Below are positions 39,001 through 47,290 of a stretch of 64,000 bases of DNA, piece by piece. The notes below the pieces were generated by a model that did not search any database, was not told the origin of the DNA, and worked only from the letters and a program-made list of their open reading frames with translations. Both the position numbers and the translations under genes were made by a program. Every line of letters begins with the position of its first letter. The first letter of the stretch is position 1. Origin of the DNA: Flavobacteriales bacterium (GTDB lineage: Bacteria > Bacteroidota > Bacteroidia > Flavobacteriales_F > PHOS-HE28); the NCBI GenBank assembly GCA_016713865.1, contig JADJOG010000012.1, forward strand, positions 56,339 through 120,338. Direction: 5' to 3'.

Positions 39001-39549
39001 AGCGCGGAAGCGGATGCGCAGGTTCACCTGACCAGCCCATGGCGCCAGGCTTAACCAGCCCTGTTTCCAATACAGACCCTGATCACCGCTCGCGGTCCAA
39101 TGGTTCGTTGTGGTTGTGCCATTGCTATTGACATCGATCGCCAAGCTGCCCATCTGGCTGCCTCTCATATGGTACCAGAAGGTCAGGTATGGAGTGCCAA
39201 GCGCGCTGATATTGAAGCACGGCGATTCGAGGACCGCGACCTTGCTGGGCGTGTTGCCCGCACCAGCACTCTCCACATACATGAACCTGCCATTGGACGT
39301 GGTGTTATTCACCGTGCGGTCAGCATAAGGACCGGTCTGCAGGTTAGCGCCGCCATTGGTGCCGTTGCTGCCGACGTTCCAGTCAATATTGTCGCTGGTG
39401 AGATTCGCCCAATTCGTGGGCAAGGTGCCCGGCGTGCCAACTGTACCGCTCGTGAAAGGCTGATTGTGCGGATAGGTCGTGATGCACTGTGCTATGGCCG
39501 CTATCGGCGCAAGCACTACGGCGATACCGAGGGTGAGCTTCCTGATCAT
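36019..39549 (-). CDS. Secreted lysyl oxidase-domain protein with dockerin-like and cohesin-like parts
   Basis: 1176 residues from the ATG at 39549. In order: signal peptide (1-20); a MAM-like domain (40-215); Cys-rich beta domains (220-510); a lysyl oxidase domain (515-690); a dockerin-like pair (GDLTGEGQQNQADAM, DLNADNRITVTDAALM, about 725-785); a cohesin-like beta domain (800-925); and the NDRDPIL module (935-1176). The oxidase part has the copper triad CHGHNHYQ, the lysine in GFKNGFC and the tyrosine in CYDEYG, matching the residues that form the lysine tyrosylquinone cofactor in animal LOX, and then CNWIDITDVPNGTY. It would oxidise primary amines outside the cell. Confidence 0.82.
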   Translation of the reverse strand: MIRKLTLGIAVVLAPIAAIAQCITTYPHNQPFTSGTVGTPGTLPTNWANLTSDNIDWNVGSNGTNGGANLQTGPYADRTVNNTTSNGRFMYVESAGAGNTPSKVAVLESPCFNISALGTPYLTFWYHMRGSQMGSLAIDVNSNGTTTTNHWTASGDQGLYWKQGWLSLAPWAGQVNLRIRFRATTGSGELSDIAIDDVFVGNLTPVFGCNETTASNYSASVNVNNGTCNYSCSAGLKRVRIDIFHDSYPGETSWTLKNASTGATLASGTTSSSVCVPQNTCLVFRINDTANDGIWHNTYGYGQYFVWFDGALIKQGGQFGSFEETTFNCPAGFACSTAVPITLATLTGSYPQTLATVTTDFLEKWFSFTPPQSGQYRVTTCGSNTCDTRLWIYDMACSSIVLSDGVEGATFADDNEGGCGMQAVINANMPGGTLHRLRVGHNATSGSCGTAVTFSIVYMGPVTGCMNVGFCNYNPLATVPCADCCIPFGNPNCPTGPDLVMNQARLRSTLTMSTVNITDACAPVEGCVRALGQRYVIRFATRIDNIGSTDYYIGSPSTQPQMFSNNNCHGHNHYQGYADYILFDQSGNSIPVGFKNGFCVIDVGCFGGTGQYGCSNMGISKQCYDEYGTGTTCNWIDITDVPNGTYTLVLRTNWQNAPDALGRYELSIANNYAQACIIITRNGLNVPSFTQVTDCPTWTDCLGQAYGDARIDCNGVCNGPTKRGDLTGEGQQNQADAMEYIQRIQGNDISPANCNDLNADNRITVTDAALMVNGYTQQIIHDGGNHVLHYHPWFDFPRGWLSTDDLVELSLANLDPVAKTVDVLIRNPSCRVMAYEFNVSGITLQSAVNLAPNLMGDIAISTTLGGTKVIGISYLDTSLVKNSTFTPLLRINYLNLTGGQICISSIDDIVNKDANNTLTAVVGGCLSVPNVVAVRPKVWLEGAWQAGPPMLMRDNLRANNLLPPTEPYTGLGYTHVNGGGEQILPGVLAVTGANAIVDYVVVEARSNATPATVLATRTALLQRDGDVVAMDGTGPVLLNVAPGNYRVAIRHRNHLGAMTANAVALSDVAATVDFQTAATATWGTEGRKAEDGVMKLWAGNAWRDHKLQYVGDGNDRDPILQVVGGSIPTATVTGYYLEDTDLSGIVRYTGSGNDRDPILVNIGGAIPTNIRLEQLP

Positions 39550-39635
39550 GCTGGTTGGTTCTGGGGGCAGCAAAGTATCGAGATGACCGGTTCACCCCGC
39601 GTAATACTTGGCCCGAAGACAGGAAAGCCTCCGGC

Positions 39636-39643
39636 TATATTCG
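39636..39643 (+). promoter_or_regulatory. Candidate -7 box TATATTCG for fabI
   Basis: TAnnTTyG, 19 nt before the fabI ATG at 39663; identical to the box before bamD. Confidence 0.5.
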
Positions 39644-39662
39644 CCGCCACACACGTTCTACC

Positions 39663-40481
39663 ATGGCCAACGGAATCCTGAAGGGCAAACGCGGCATCAT
39701 CACCGGCGCGCTGAATGACATGAGCATCGCATGGAAAGTGGCCGAATTGGCGCATGCCGAAGGCGCGTCTTTCGTGCTCACGAATGCGCCTGTCGCCATG
39801 CGCATGGGCGAGATCAACAAACTGGCCGAATCGACAGGAAGCGCTGTGATCCCCGCCGATGCCACTAACGATGCCGACCTGGAGAAGCTTTTCGCCGAAG
39901 CCACTGCCAAGCTCGGCGGCCCGATCGATTTCCTGTTGCACAGCATCGGCATGAGCCCCAATGTGCGCAAAGGCCGCAAGTACGACGACCTCAACTACGA
40001 GTGGTACAAGCAGACCCTCGACGTGAGCGCCATGAGCTTCCACCGCATGCTGCAGGCCGCGAACAAGGCCGACGCCATTGCGCCCGGCGGATCAGTGGTG
40101 GCCCTTAGCTATATCGCCGCGCAACGCGTGTTTCCCGACTACGGCGATATGGCCGATGCCAAGGCGCTTTTGGAGAGCATCGGTCGGGGCTGGGGCTATC
40201 GCTTGGGCAAGTCCAAGGGCATCCGCGTGAATACAGTGAGCCAGAGCCCTACCCTGACCACGGCTGGCAGCGGCATCAAGGGCTTCGACGGCTTCTTCGG
40301 CTTCGCGCAGGAGATGAGTCCGCTGGGCAATGCCCCCGCCGAGGATTGCGCACGCTTCTGCCTCGCGCTCTTCAGCGATTACACCCGCTACATCACCATG
40401 CAGAACCTCTTCCACGACGGCGGCTTCAGCAGCACTGGGGTCACGCCCGATGTGATGAGCAAGTTCGTGAAGGAAGGGTAG
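39663..40481 (+). CDS. fabI: Enoyl-[ACP] reductase FabI
   Basis: 272 residues from the ATG at 39663, just after the promoter box. The start GILKGKRGIITGALNDMSIAWKVAE and the segment LLHSIGMSP are FabI-type SDR features. The catalytic Tyr and Lys fit Y-x6-K in DYGDMADAKALLES, and SQSPTLTTAGSGIKGF is near the substrate loop. FabI reduces trans-2-enoyl-ACP with NADH in the last step of fatty acid elongation. It is convergent with OsmC. Confidence 0.92.
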   Translation: MANGILKGKRGIITGALNDMSIAWKVAELAHAEGASFVLTNAPVAMRMGEINKLAESTGSAVIPADATNDADLEKLFAEATAKLGGPIDFLLHSIGMSPNVRKGRKYDDLNYEWYKQTLDVSAMSFHRMLQAANKADAIAPGGSVVALSYIAAQRVFPDYGDMADAKALLESIGRGWGYRLGKSKGIRVNTVSQSPTLTTAGSGIKGFDGFFGFAQEMSPLGNAPAEDCARFCLALFSDYTRYITMQNLFHDGGFSSTGVTPDVMSKFVKEG

Positions 40482-40485
40482 TAGA

Positions 40486-40947
40486 TCAGCGAGCGGTTAC
40501 CACTGGCTCGTTGCGCACCGGGAAGTTCACCGAGTTCGCGATGAAGCAGTATTTGTGTGCAGCGGTGTGCAAGTAGTGGGCCTTCTCAATCATGCCCTCG
40601 GGCTCCACCACCACCTGCGGACGAAGGATCACTTCGGTGAAATGCCCGCCGCCGTCTTTGGTGAGTTGGAGTGTGCCCTCTGCTTGATCGCGGTAGCTGA
40701 GCACGTTGATGCGGGCACGTGCGCAAAGGGCAAGGTAGGTGAGGAGGTGGCACCCACTGAGTGCAGCGAGCAGCAGGTCTTCTGGATTGTGCAAGGCGCC
40801 ATCACCACGGAACATCGGGTCGGCGGTGGCGCGCAGCTCGCTCTTGCCCTGGATGGTGATGAGATGCTCACGCGTGTAGCTCTCGTAGGTGCGCGTGTGG
40901 TCGCCGCGCCAGAGCAGGTCGAGGGTGTAGAGATGCGAATCGGCCAT
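40486..40947 (-). CDS. OsmC family peroxiredoxin-like protein
   Basis: 153 residues. The OsmC fold is shown by NPEDLLLAALSGCHLLTYLALCAR, with the first reactive Cys, and by AHKYCFIANSV, with the second. HFTEVILRPQVVVEP lies in the beta part. The family reduces organic hydroperoxides with these two cysteines. The length fits the OsmC/YhfA group rather than Ohr. The gene is convergent with fabI (4 nt apart), with 60 bp to the next gene. Confidence 0.88.
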   Translation of the reverse strand: MADSHLYTLDLLWRGDHTRTYESYTREHLITIQGKSELRATADPMFRGDGALHNPEDLLLAALSGCHLLTYLALCARARINVLSYRDQAEGTLQLTKDGGGHFTEVILRPQVVVEPEGMIEKAHYLHTAAHKYCFIANSVNFPVRNEPVVTAR

Positions 40948-41007
40948 GGGGTGAAAGTAAACGCCCGGACCAAGGCTGGACCGGGCGTTAGATGAGGTTC
41001 GTTGCGA

Positions 41008-43173
41008 CTAGTGCCTCCCTTCCCCAGCGAAGGTGGGCGTGAAGCCAACGCTCTTGAAGAAGAAGGCCCACTTATCCGCCTGCTCCTCGATGATCTTGCT
41101 GGTGGGCTTGCCAGCGCCATGGCCCGCTTGCGTCTCCACGCGGATCAGCACGGGGGCATCGCCTTGTTGCGCAGGTTGCAGCGCGCTGATGAACTTGAAG
41201 CTGTGCGCGGGCACCACGCGGTCGTCGTGATCCGCCGTCATCACCATGGTGGCGGGGTACTTGGCGGGCTTGCAGTTGTGCAGCGGCGAGTACTTGATCA
41301 GGTAGTCGAACTCCTCCTTGCTGTTCTCGGCGTTGCCGTATTCGGGCACCCAGCCGAAGCCGGCGGTGAATTTCTGGTAGCGCAGCATATCGAGCACGCC
41401 CACTTCAGGGAAGCACACGCCGAAGAGGTCGGGGCGTTGGGTCATCACCGCGCCAACGAGCAAGCCGCCGTTGCTGCCACCATTGATGCCGAGCTGCGCG
41501 CTGCTGGTCCACTTCTCCTTGATGAGGTACTCAGCCGCCGCGATGAAGTCGTCGAACACGTTCTGCTTCTTCTCCTTCATGCCGGCCTTGTGCCAGTCCT
41601 CGCCGTATTCGCCGCCGCCGCGCAGGTTTGCCAGCGCGAACACGCCGCCTTGCTCCAGGAGCAGCATGCGGCTGGTGCTGAAGCTCGGCGAGAGGCTGAT
41701 GTTGAATCCGCCGTAGGCATAGAGCAGAGTGGGGTTCTTGCCATCGCGCTTCACGCCCTTCTTGCTCACGATGAACATCGGGACCTTCGTGCCATCCTTG
41801 CTGGGATAGAATACCTGTTCCGTGACGAACTGCGCGGGATCGAACTTCAATTCGGGGCGGAACCACACCTCGCTCTGGCCGGTGGCGTAGTCGTACTTGT
41901 AGATGCTGCCGGGATCGGTGAAGCTGGTGAAGCTGTAGAAGCTGAAGGTGTCGTTACGCTTGCCGCCGAAACCGCCCGCGCTGCCGATATCGGGCAAGGC
42001 GATCTCCTGCTTGCCGCTGCCATCGAGCTTCATGCGGTAGAAGCGGCTGGTGGCATCCTTCAGGTATTCGGCGAAGAGGTTGCCGCCGCCGGTGCTCACG
42101 CCCTGAAGCAGTTCCTTCGCTTCGGGGATGATGTCCTTCCAGTTGGCTTGCGCAGGATTCGCGGGATCCACTTCCACCAGGCGATAGTTGGGTGCATCCA
42201 CTTCGGTCATCACGAGGAATTTGCCCGTGGCCGGAACGAAGTCAACGATGCTGGTCTTGTGGTCGAAGCCGGTCTGCAATGCTGCCCATTGTGTTGATGG
42301 GGTAGGAAGGCCGCCCTTCCGCAAATCGTGGAAGTGCGTCTCGTAGCCGTTGGTTCCGGTGCTGATGTACAGCGTGGCGAACTCTTCTTCCTCCGTAACG
42401 CCTACGCCAACGTAGAGGTCGCCGTTCACTTTGTTCTCCCACACGAGCACATCCTTCTCTTGCGGTTCGCCCAGCTTGTGATAGTACACCTTCTGGAATT
42501 TGCTGGCGGCGCTGAGCTCCGTGCCCTTGGCGGGAGTGGGGTAGCAGCTGTAGAAGAAACCGTCCTTATAGAATGATGCGCCGCTGAACTTGCTCCACTT
42601 GATCAGGTCGGGCGTAGGCTGGAGAGTGGTGAGGTCGTATACCATGATCTCCTGCCAATCGCTGCCGGCCTTCTGCACGCTCACTGCCATGTAGCGGTCG
42701 TCCTTGCTGGTGCCGATGGGATTGTAGGTGGTGGTGCCCGCTGGATCCAATTGGTTCGGGTCGATGAAGACCTTGTCCTCGCCATCGAGCCCTTCGCGCA
42801 CATGGATCACGGCCTGGTTCTGCAAGCCGCTGTTCTTCCAAACGAAGTAGAGGTTGCCCACGCGCATAGGACCATACACCTTCGGGAAGTTATAGAGTTC
42901 CTCGTAACGCTTGGCCAATGCACTGCGGAAGGGGATATTCTCCAAGTAAGCGTTGGTGACGGCGTTCTGCGCTTTCACCCAATCGGCTGTCTCGGCGCTG
43001 GTGTCGTTCTCGAGCCAGCGGTAGGGGTCGGCTACCCAAGTGCCGTGCAGATCATCGCCTGCAGTTGAGTCTTTGCGGGTTTCCGGATAGGTGATTCGCT
43101 CCACGGGCTGCTCGGTTGTGCCGCAGGCGCAGAGAATTGCCAGGGGCAGGGCAAGGATAAGAGGCTTGTGCAT
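41008..43173 (-). CDS. Prolyl oligopeptidase (S9A) lipoprotein
   Basis: 721 residues from the ATG at 43173, where MHKPLILALPLAILCACG is a lipoprotein signal. Frame continues upstream but covers the promoter. The N-terminal beta-propeller (residues 60-440, PYRWLENDTSAET) covers the alpha/beta-hydrolase domain. Catalytic Ser is in GGSNGGLL (near 565), Asp in DHDDRVVP (near 648) and His in QAGHGAG (near 688). Enzymes of this kind cleave short peptides after proline, here most likely in the periplasm. A TAGCTTCG box precedes it. Confidence 0.93.
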   Translation of the reverse strand: MHKPLILALPLAILCACGTTEQPVERITYPETRKDSTAGDDLHGTWVADPYRWLENDTSAETADWVKAQNAVTNAYLENIPFRSALAKRYEELYNFPKVYGPMRVGNLYFVWKNSGLQNQAVIHVREGLDGEDKVFIDPNQLDPAGTTTYNPIGTSKDDRYMAVSVQKAGSDWQEIMVYDLTTLQPTPDLIKWSKFSGASFYKDGFFYSCYPTPAKGTELSAASKFQKVYYHKLGEPQEKDVLVWENKVNGDLYVGVGVTEEEEFATLYISTGTNGYETHFHDLRKGGLPTPSTQWAALQTGFDHKTSIVDFVPATGKFLVMTEVDAPNYRLVEVDPANPAQANWKDIIPEAKELLQGVSTGGGNLFAEYLKDATSRFYRMKLDGSGKQEIALPDIGSAGGFGGKRNDTFSFYSFTSFTDPGSIYKYDYATGQSEVWFRPELKFDPAQFVTEQVFYPSKDGTKVPMFIVSKKGVKRDGKNPTLLYAYGGFNISLSPSFSTSRMLLLEQGGVFALANLRGGGEYGEDWHKAGMKEKKQNVFDDFIAAAEYLIKEKWTSSAQLGINGGSNGGLLVGAVMTQRPDLFGVCFPEVGVLDMLRYQKFTAGFGWVPEYGNAENSKEEFDYLIKYSPLHNCKPAKYPATMVMTADHDDRVVPAHSFKFISALQPAQQGDAPVLIRVETQAGHGAGKPTSKIIEEQADKWAFFFKSVGFTPTFAGEGRH

Positions 43174-43196
43174 GTTGCTTCGCGTTGAGGGGTCGG

Positions 43197-43204
43197 CGAA
43201 GCTA
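43197..43204 (-). promoter_or_regulatory. Candidate -7 box TAGCTTCG
   Basis: Minus strand, 23 nt before the prolyl oligopeptidase ATG (43173); fits TAnnTTyG. Confidence 0.45.
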
Positions 43205-43253
43205 CCCGCAGAAAGGAATGCGCGAAGAAGGGCGTGCGTGACGAGCGGTTGGC

Positions 43254-44571
43254 TCAGGCCACTTTGCGGCGTGCCAGCTTCTGGCTCACCAACTCGAACT
43301 GCGTGCCCGGCCCGTCGAGCAGGTGGATGTCGCAATCGAGTTGGCCGGCGAGGGTGTGGATCAGATCCATGCCCAAGCTATTGGGGCGGTGGAAACCATC
43401 ACGGCTCTTGAGGCCCACGCCATCGTCGCCCACGCGCATGCGCAGACCCTCAGCCTCGCTGCCGTGCAAGTGGAAGATGATGGTGCCGCTGCTCCGCTCG
43501 GGGAATGCGTACTTGAAGCTGTTGCTGATCACTTCATTTACCAGCAGGCCGAGCGGAACCAGCGTGTCCACGGTCAAGGTCTTCACGCTGATGTCGATGT
43601 CCATGTTCAGCTTGATGTTCACCGAATAGGCATACACGAGGTCGCGCACCAGGCTGTTCAGATAGCCGTCGACGGGGATGTTCGCGAGGTCTTTGGTGAG
43701 GTAGGTCTGCTCATGCACCAAAGCCATGGCGCTCACGCGGTTCACGCATTCGTTGAAGAGCTCGGTGGTGCGCGCATCCTGAACCTGATCCATCTGGAAG
43801 CGGATCAGGCTCTTCACGATCTGCAGGTTGTTCTTCACACGATGGTGGATCTCCTTGATCATCACCACCTTCTCCTCTTTGCTGAGCATGGTCTCGCGCA
43901 GGTCGCGATTCGCGCGCTCAAGATCCGCATGGGCTTCATTCAGCTGCTCGTTGCGCAGTCGGCTCTCGGCAAGCAGGCGGTCACGGGCGCCAACAAGACG
44001 GGCCATGGCTACAGCCAGCACACAGGCCACGGATCAGAAGTGCTTGCGCCTCCCTCCAGCGCTCACTCAAGGTTGCGGTATGCGCGCCAAGGCCTCGCTC
44101 GTGCACATCGCGCGCGGCACGATCAACGAGTTGCTGTGCCCGGGATATCATGATCTGGAAAACGGCCTCGAGCAATCGTGGATCTCCACCGATGGCGAGG
44201 CTTAACCTCGACTGGGCGTGCAGGCTATCCGCCTGATGAAGGACAGGCGCCACGCCGGTCGCAAGGGCTGCCATGGCCGGCGAATCGCTGTAGCGCGCGC
44301 TGGCGGCATCGATCCTGGACCGTACGCTCTCGATTTGCGCAGGCCATTGATAGCGCGCTGCATTCCTGTCCACCCGGTGCGTGAGAGCGAGCTGATGCAG
44401 ATCGTCGTTGATATGGCTGAGCTCGTCCAGGAGGCGCACGTCGTGCTCGATCCGCGATTGCAACGAACGCGAGCGCGAGACCAGACTAATGCCGTATGCG
44501 ATGAAAGCTATCGCGAGCAGTGTAGCGGCGACCGAAAGCCTGATTCGACCAACAAGACTAGGGAGGCGCAT
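43254..44571 (-). CDS. Membrane sensor histidine kinase, HisKA_2 type (one frameshift)
   Basis: About 438 residues when joined, from the ATG at 44571. A first helix (LSVAATLLAIAFIAYGISLV), a helical sensor region of about 150 residues, and a second helix (ACVLAVAMARLVGA) are followed by a coiled coil and the phospho-acceptor region MIKEIHHRVKNNLQIVKSLI. An HATPase_c domain follows (LVNEVISNSFKYAF, VGDDGVGL, LGMDLI). The frame breaks near 44033, just before the second helix, by one base. No response regulator is directly beside it; the nearest are at 46888 and 47291. Confidence 0.82.
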
Positions 44572-44635
44572 GGGAGCATGCCCGGGCTGAATGGGCGGCA
44601 CCTTTCAACGAGAGGCTCGCCGCGAGGTTGCGGCC

Positions 44636-45187
44636 TCAAGGCTCGGCTTGAGCGCGCAATCGCGCTTCGAAGGCCTGGAGCAAGGCCATAATGCGCGTAT
44701 CAGCAACAGCCTTCACTTCGGCATGTATCCGTTTGGCATTGCCGGTTCCAACTCCGGTAGGGCGCTTAGCAGGTGCCTCGCCTCTCATCAGGACACCTAT
44801 ATGAACGCCACCCCTCGGGGTGGATCTGTTACCGGTGTGCGTAAGGTCCGTGACTTGGATCCTGCATTCGCCAGGTCTGGTGAATACGACAACACGATAC
44901 TGGACCGATCCCATGGTCTCTTCACGGAGTGCCAGCTGGGCCGAGCGGAAATTGACCCGGGCCGTGCCCTCGAATTGCCTAGTCGCTCGTTCCGCAGAAA
45001 CGATGCGCGCACCCGGTTCGCGACCGAAGGTCCAGTTCCAAGCTTCAACTGCCTTGTCGTGCAGCAGCAAGGCATTCAGCGGTGCATTCACCGAGCGCGC
45101 GTAGCTCACCGCGCCGCCCGGCTGTTCCTGCCCGAACACAGGAACGCCAAGCATGAGGCCGGCACAGAGCATTGCCATCAGGCGCAT
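44636..45187 (-). CDS. Secreted protein, DUF4468-like
   Basis: 183 residues with a signal peptide (MRLMAMLCAGLMLGVPVFGQ). The middle (RQFEGTARVNFRSAQ, VQYRVVVFTRPGECRIQVTDLTH) resembles DUF4468, a TBP-like fold found in secreted Bacteroidota proteins. No function is known. It is 64 nt upstream of the histidine kinase on the same strand and divergent from the NYN gene. A TAACTTGC element 8 nt before the ATG may be a weak -7 box. Confidence 0.6.
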   Translation of the reverse strand: MRLMAMLCAGLMLGVPVFGQEQPGGAVSYARSVNAPLNALLLHDKAVEAWNWTFGREPGARIVSAERATRQFEGTARVNFRSAQLALREETMGSVQYRVVVFTRPGECRIQVTDLTHTGNRSTPRGGVHIGVLMRGEAPAKRPTGVGTGNAKRIHAEVKAVADTRIMALLQAFEARLRAQAEP

Positions 45188-45224
45188 GGCCGCAAGTTAG
45201 GCCGGGCAATGAACAGCGTGCGGC

Positions 45225-45232
45225 TACTTTTG
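45225..45232 (+). promoter_or_regulatory. -7 box TACTTTTG
   Basis: An exact TAnnTTTG, 27 nt before the ATG of the NYN gene at 45260. It supports that start over the longer open frame upstream. Confidence 0.55.
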
Positions 45233-45259
45233 CCATCCCCAGTAACACACACATCCATC

Positions 45260-46195
45260 ATGTCCAATTCATCAACAGGGAGCAAAGCGCTCAAAGTCGG
45301 CGTATTCTACGACGGCAGCTACTTCAATCATGTGAGCAACTATTACAATTATGTGCACCCTCATCATCGACGGGTGCACATTGGTGGGCTCCACGAGTTC
45401 ATCAAGCACATGGTGGCAGAACGCGAGGATACCCGTCCGAGCCTTTGCCACATCATCGATGCGCATTTCTTCCGCGGCCGTTTCAGCGCGCGCGATGCCA
45501 TGGAGAAGAACAATCAGCTCTATTACGACCGTGTGTTCGATGATGTGCTCATGTACAACGGTGTTCAATCACACTATCTCCCCGTAAAGGATCTCATGGG
45601 CCGCAAGCGCGAGAAGGGCATCGATGTGCTGATGGCGCTTGAGACCTACGAATTGTGCATGCTGAAGCGATTCGACGTGGTCGCGCTGATCGCCAGCGAT
45701 GGCGACCATGTCCCGCTGGTCCGCAAGCTGCACGCCTTGGGCTGCAAGACCATGCTGCTTGGCTGGGACTTCGAGTTCACCGAGCAGGAGACCGGCGAAT
45801 TGCAGACCACGAAGACCAGCACCGACCTGTGGAACGAAGTGAGCTATCCGCTTCCCATGCACGACCTGATCGAGGAGGGCCTGAAGGACGATGACGAAGT
45901 GGTGCGCGACCTTTTCGTTAGCCGTGATTCACGCGATCTGGAGCCCGAAGGAGACCGTCCGGCACCGCAACTGATCGATGAGACCCGGCACCGAAGCGCG
46001 GTCATGAGCCTGATGAACGGCTACGGCTTCATCCGCTTCCCGGACAACAACGTGTTCTTCCGCCACGAGGACCTCGACGGCCTCACCTTCGAAGAGCTCA
46101 CTATCGGCAGCGAGCTGGAATTCCAGGTGGCCATCAACCATCGGGGCCAACGGCAGGCGAAGAACATCACATGGCCGAAGGAAGAGACCGTTTGA
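45260..46195 (+). CDS. NYN-domain nuclease fused to a cold-shock domain
   Basis: 311 residues from the ATG at 45260. The frame is open far upstream, but that part lies antisense to the DUF4468-like gene. Residues 10-210 are a NYN/LabA-type PIN-like domain: VGVFYDGSYF with the first Asp, KGIDVLMALETYE, VVALIASDGDHVPLVRKL and GCKTMLLGW. Residues 240-311 form a cold-shock-like OB fold: GYGFIRFPDNNVFFRHEDLDG, then LEFQVAINHRGQRQAKNI. The fusion suggests an RNase steered to single-stranded RNA. The stop abuts the stop of the convergent histidine kinase gene. Confidence 0.85.
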   Translation: MSNSSTGSKALKVGVFYDGSYFNHVSNYYNYVHPHHRRVHIGGLHEFIKHMVAEREDTRPSLCHIIDAHFFRGRFSARDAMEKNNQLYYDRVFDDVLMYNGVQSHYLPVKDLMGRKREKGIDVLMALETYELCMLKRFDVVALIASDGDHVPLVRKLHALGCKTMLLGWDFEFTEQETGELQTTKTSTDLWNEVSYPLPMHDLIEEGLKDDDEVVRDLFVSRDSRDLEPEGDRPAPQLIDETRHRSAVMSLMNGYGFIRFPDNNVFFRHEDLDGLTFEELTIGSELEFQVAINHRGQRQAKNITWPKEETV

Positions 46196-46879
46196 TCAGG
46201 CCAAGGGCAAGCGAAGGCTGAATGCACAGCCCTCACCAGGCCCGTTGCTACTGACTTGCAGCGAACCATCGTGGGCTTCAGCCCATTTCTTGGCACGTGC
46301 CAAGGTTGAGCGGCCTTGAGCCTCGCCCGAGGTGGTTCGGCTCGCGAGCATCGCATAACGCACGAATACCTGTGCGAGATCCTCGGGGCCCATACCAACG
46401 CCCTTATCGATCACCTGCAGGCATGCACGCGTGCCGTCGCTGGATAACCGAACGCCGATAGGCTGTCCCAGCGCGCTGAACTTCGATGCATTCGAGAGCA
46501 AGGCCGCCACGAGCAGCTTGATCCAATACGGATCGGCGTTGATAACGATGGGACCAACCAGCTGTGCATCGATGATCTGGCCCTTGCGTTGGAATCGGTG
46601 CTGGAGCTGATCGATCTCCTGAGCAACGAGTTCCTTCAGGTCGATGCGCTCGACCTTCGGTTGGATCATGTCGCGATCAATGCTCAGGTCGTCGAGCAGT
46701 TCCTCCGTGGCCCGCATGGCCTTGAAGAACTGCTGCTCTGAGAAAGTGAGCAGGTCCGAACGGTCTGCGGGGTCGGCATCGGCGATCTGCCCAGCGGCCT
46801 GCTGCATGGCGGCGAGCCGATTGCGCAGGTCGTGCGCGAAGCGGTGCAGGCGCTCAGCCTGCTCTTGCGATGCCTTCAT
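46196..46879 (-). CDS. Cytoplasmic sensor histidine kinase
   Basis: 227 residues from the ATG at 46879. An in-frame start at 46960 would overlap the upstream regulator by 73 nt and is not preferred. HisKA: LHRFAHDLRNRLAAMQQAAGQI, with the His near residue 16. HATPase: ADPYWIKLLVAALLSNASKF, VIDKGVGM, and GCAFSLRLPL at the end. There is no membrane helix or sensor domain, so input must come from a partner. It follows the response regulator gene by 8 nt. Confidence 0.83.
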   Translation of the reverse strand: MKASQEQAERLHRFAHDLRNRLAAMQQAAGQIADADPADRSDLLTFSEQQFFKAMRATEELLDDLSIDRDMIQPKVERIDLKELVAQEIDQLQHRFQRKGQIIDAQLVGPIVINADPYWIKLLVAALLSNASKFSALGQPIGVRLSSDGTRACLQVIDKGVGMGPEDLAQVFVRYAMLASRTTSGEAQGRSTLARAKKWAEAHDGSLQVSSNGPGEGCAFSLRLPLA

Positions 46880-46887
46880 GAACGACT

Positions 46888-47256
46888 CTATTCCCGAGCG
46901 AAGCGCTGGAGCATATCCTCCAAGCTGTCGGAGTTGATCGGCTTGGGCAGGTATTGGCAACCCTTGAGCGCGCGAATGGACTCCACGACTTCGGGCTTCG
47001 TGCTCGCGGTAAGGAACAGGATGGGGATGGGAACAGGATCGCTGGAATGCAATTCCTGCGCGAGTTCCAAACCGGTCTTGGGGCCTTTCAGATAAACGTC
47101 CATGATGATGAGGTCCGGTCGCTCATCGCGCATGATCTGCTCGGCCTCCTCAGCGCTCTTGGCAGTGCCGATGACCTCGAAGCCCATGCGCTCCATCTGG
47201 AGGCGGTAACTGAACGAGATGATGGCCTCGTCCTCAATGATCAGGATCTTCTTCAT
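46888..47256 (-). CDS. Single-domain response regulator
   Basis: 122 residues, receiver domain only: ILIIEDEAIIS gives the acidic pocket, LIIMDVYLKGPKTG the phospho-acceptor Asp, FLTAS the conserved Thr, and YLPKPI the Lys. There is no output domain. It lies between another receiver-only gene and a histidine kinase on the same strand, so the three may form a small phosphorelay. Confidence 0.88.
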   Translation of the reverse strand: MKKILIIEDEAIISFSYRLQMERMGFEVIGTAKSAEEAEQIMRDERPDLIIMDVYLKGPKTGLELAQELHSSDPVPIPILFLTASTKPEVVESIRALKGCQYLPKPINSDSLEDMLQRFARE

Positions 47257-47290
47257 GGTTGGTCCGTGGGGGAGTTAACGGCTTCCAACT

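Noticed and set aside
41002..42297. A 431-codon open frame on the plus strand, opposite the prolyl oligopeptidase
   Set aside because: It is antisense to the catalytic domain of a clearly recognised enzyme; the composition is that of a shadow frame.
44591..45259. N-terminal extension of the NYN gene by about 220 codons
   Set aside because: The extension lies opposite the DUF4468-like gene, lacks domain features, and a -7 box plus ATG at 45260 give a better start.
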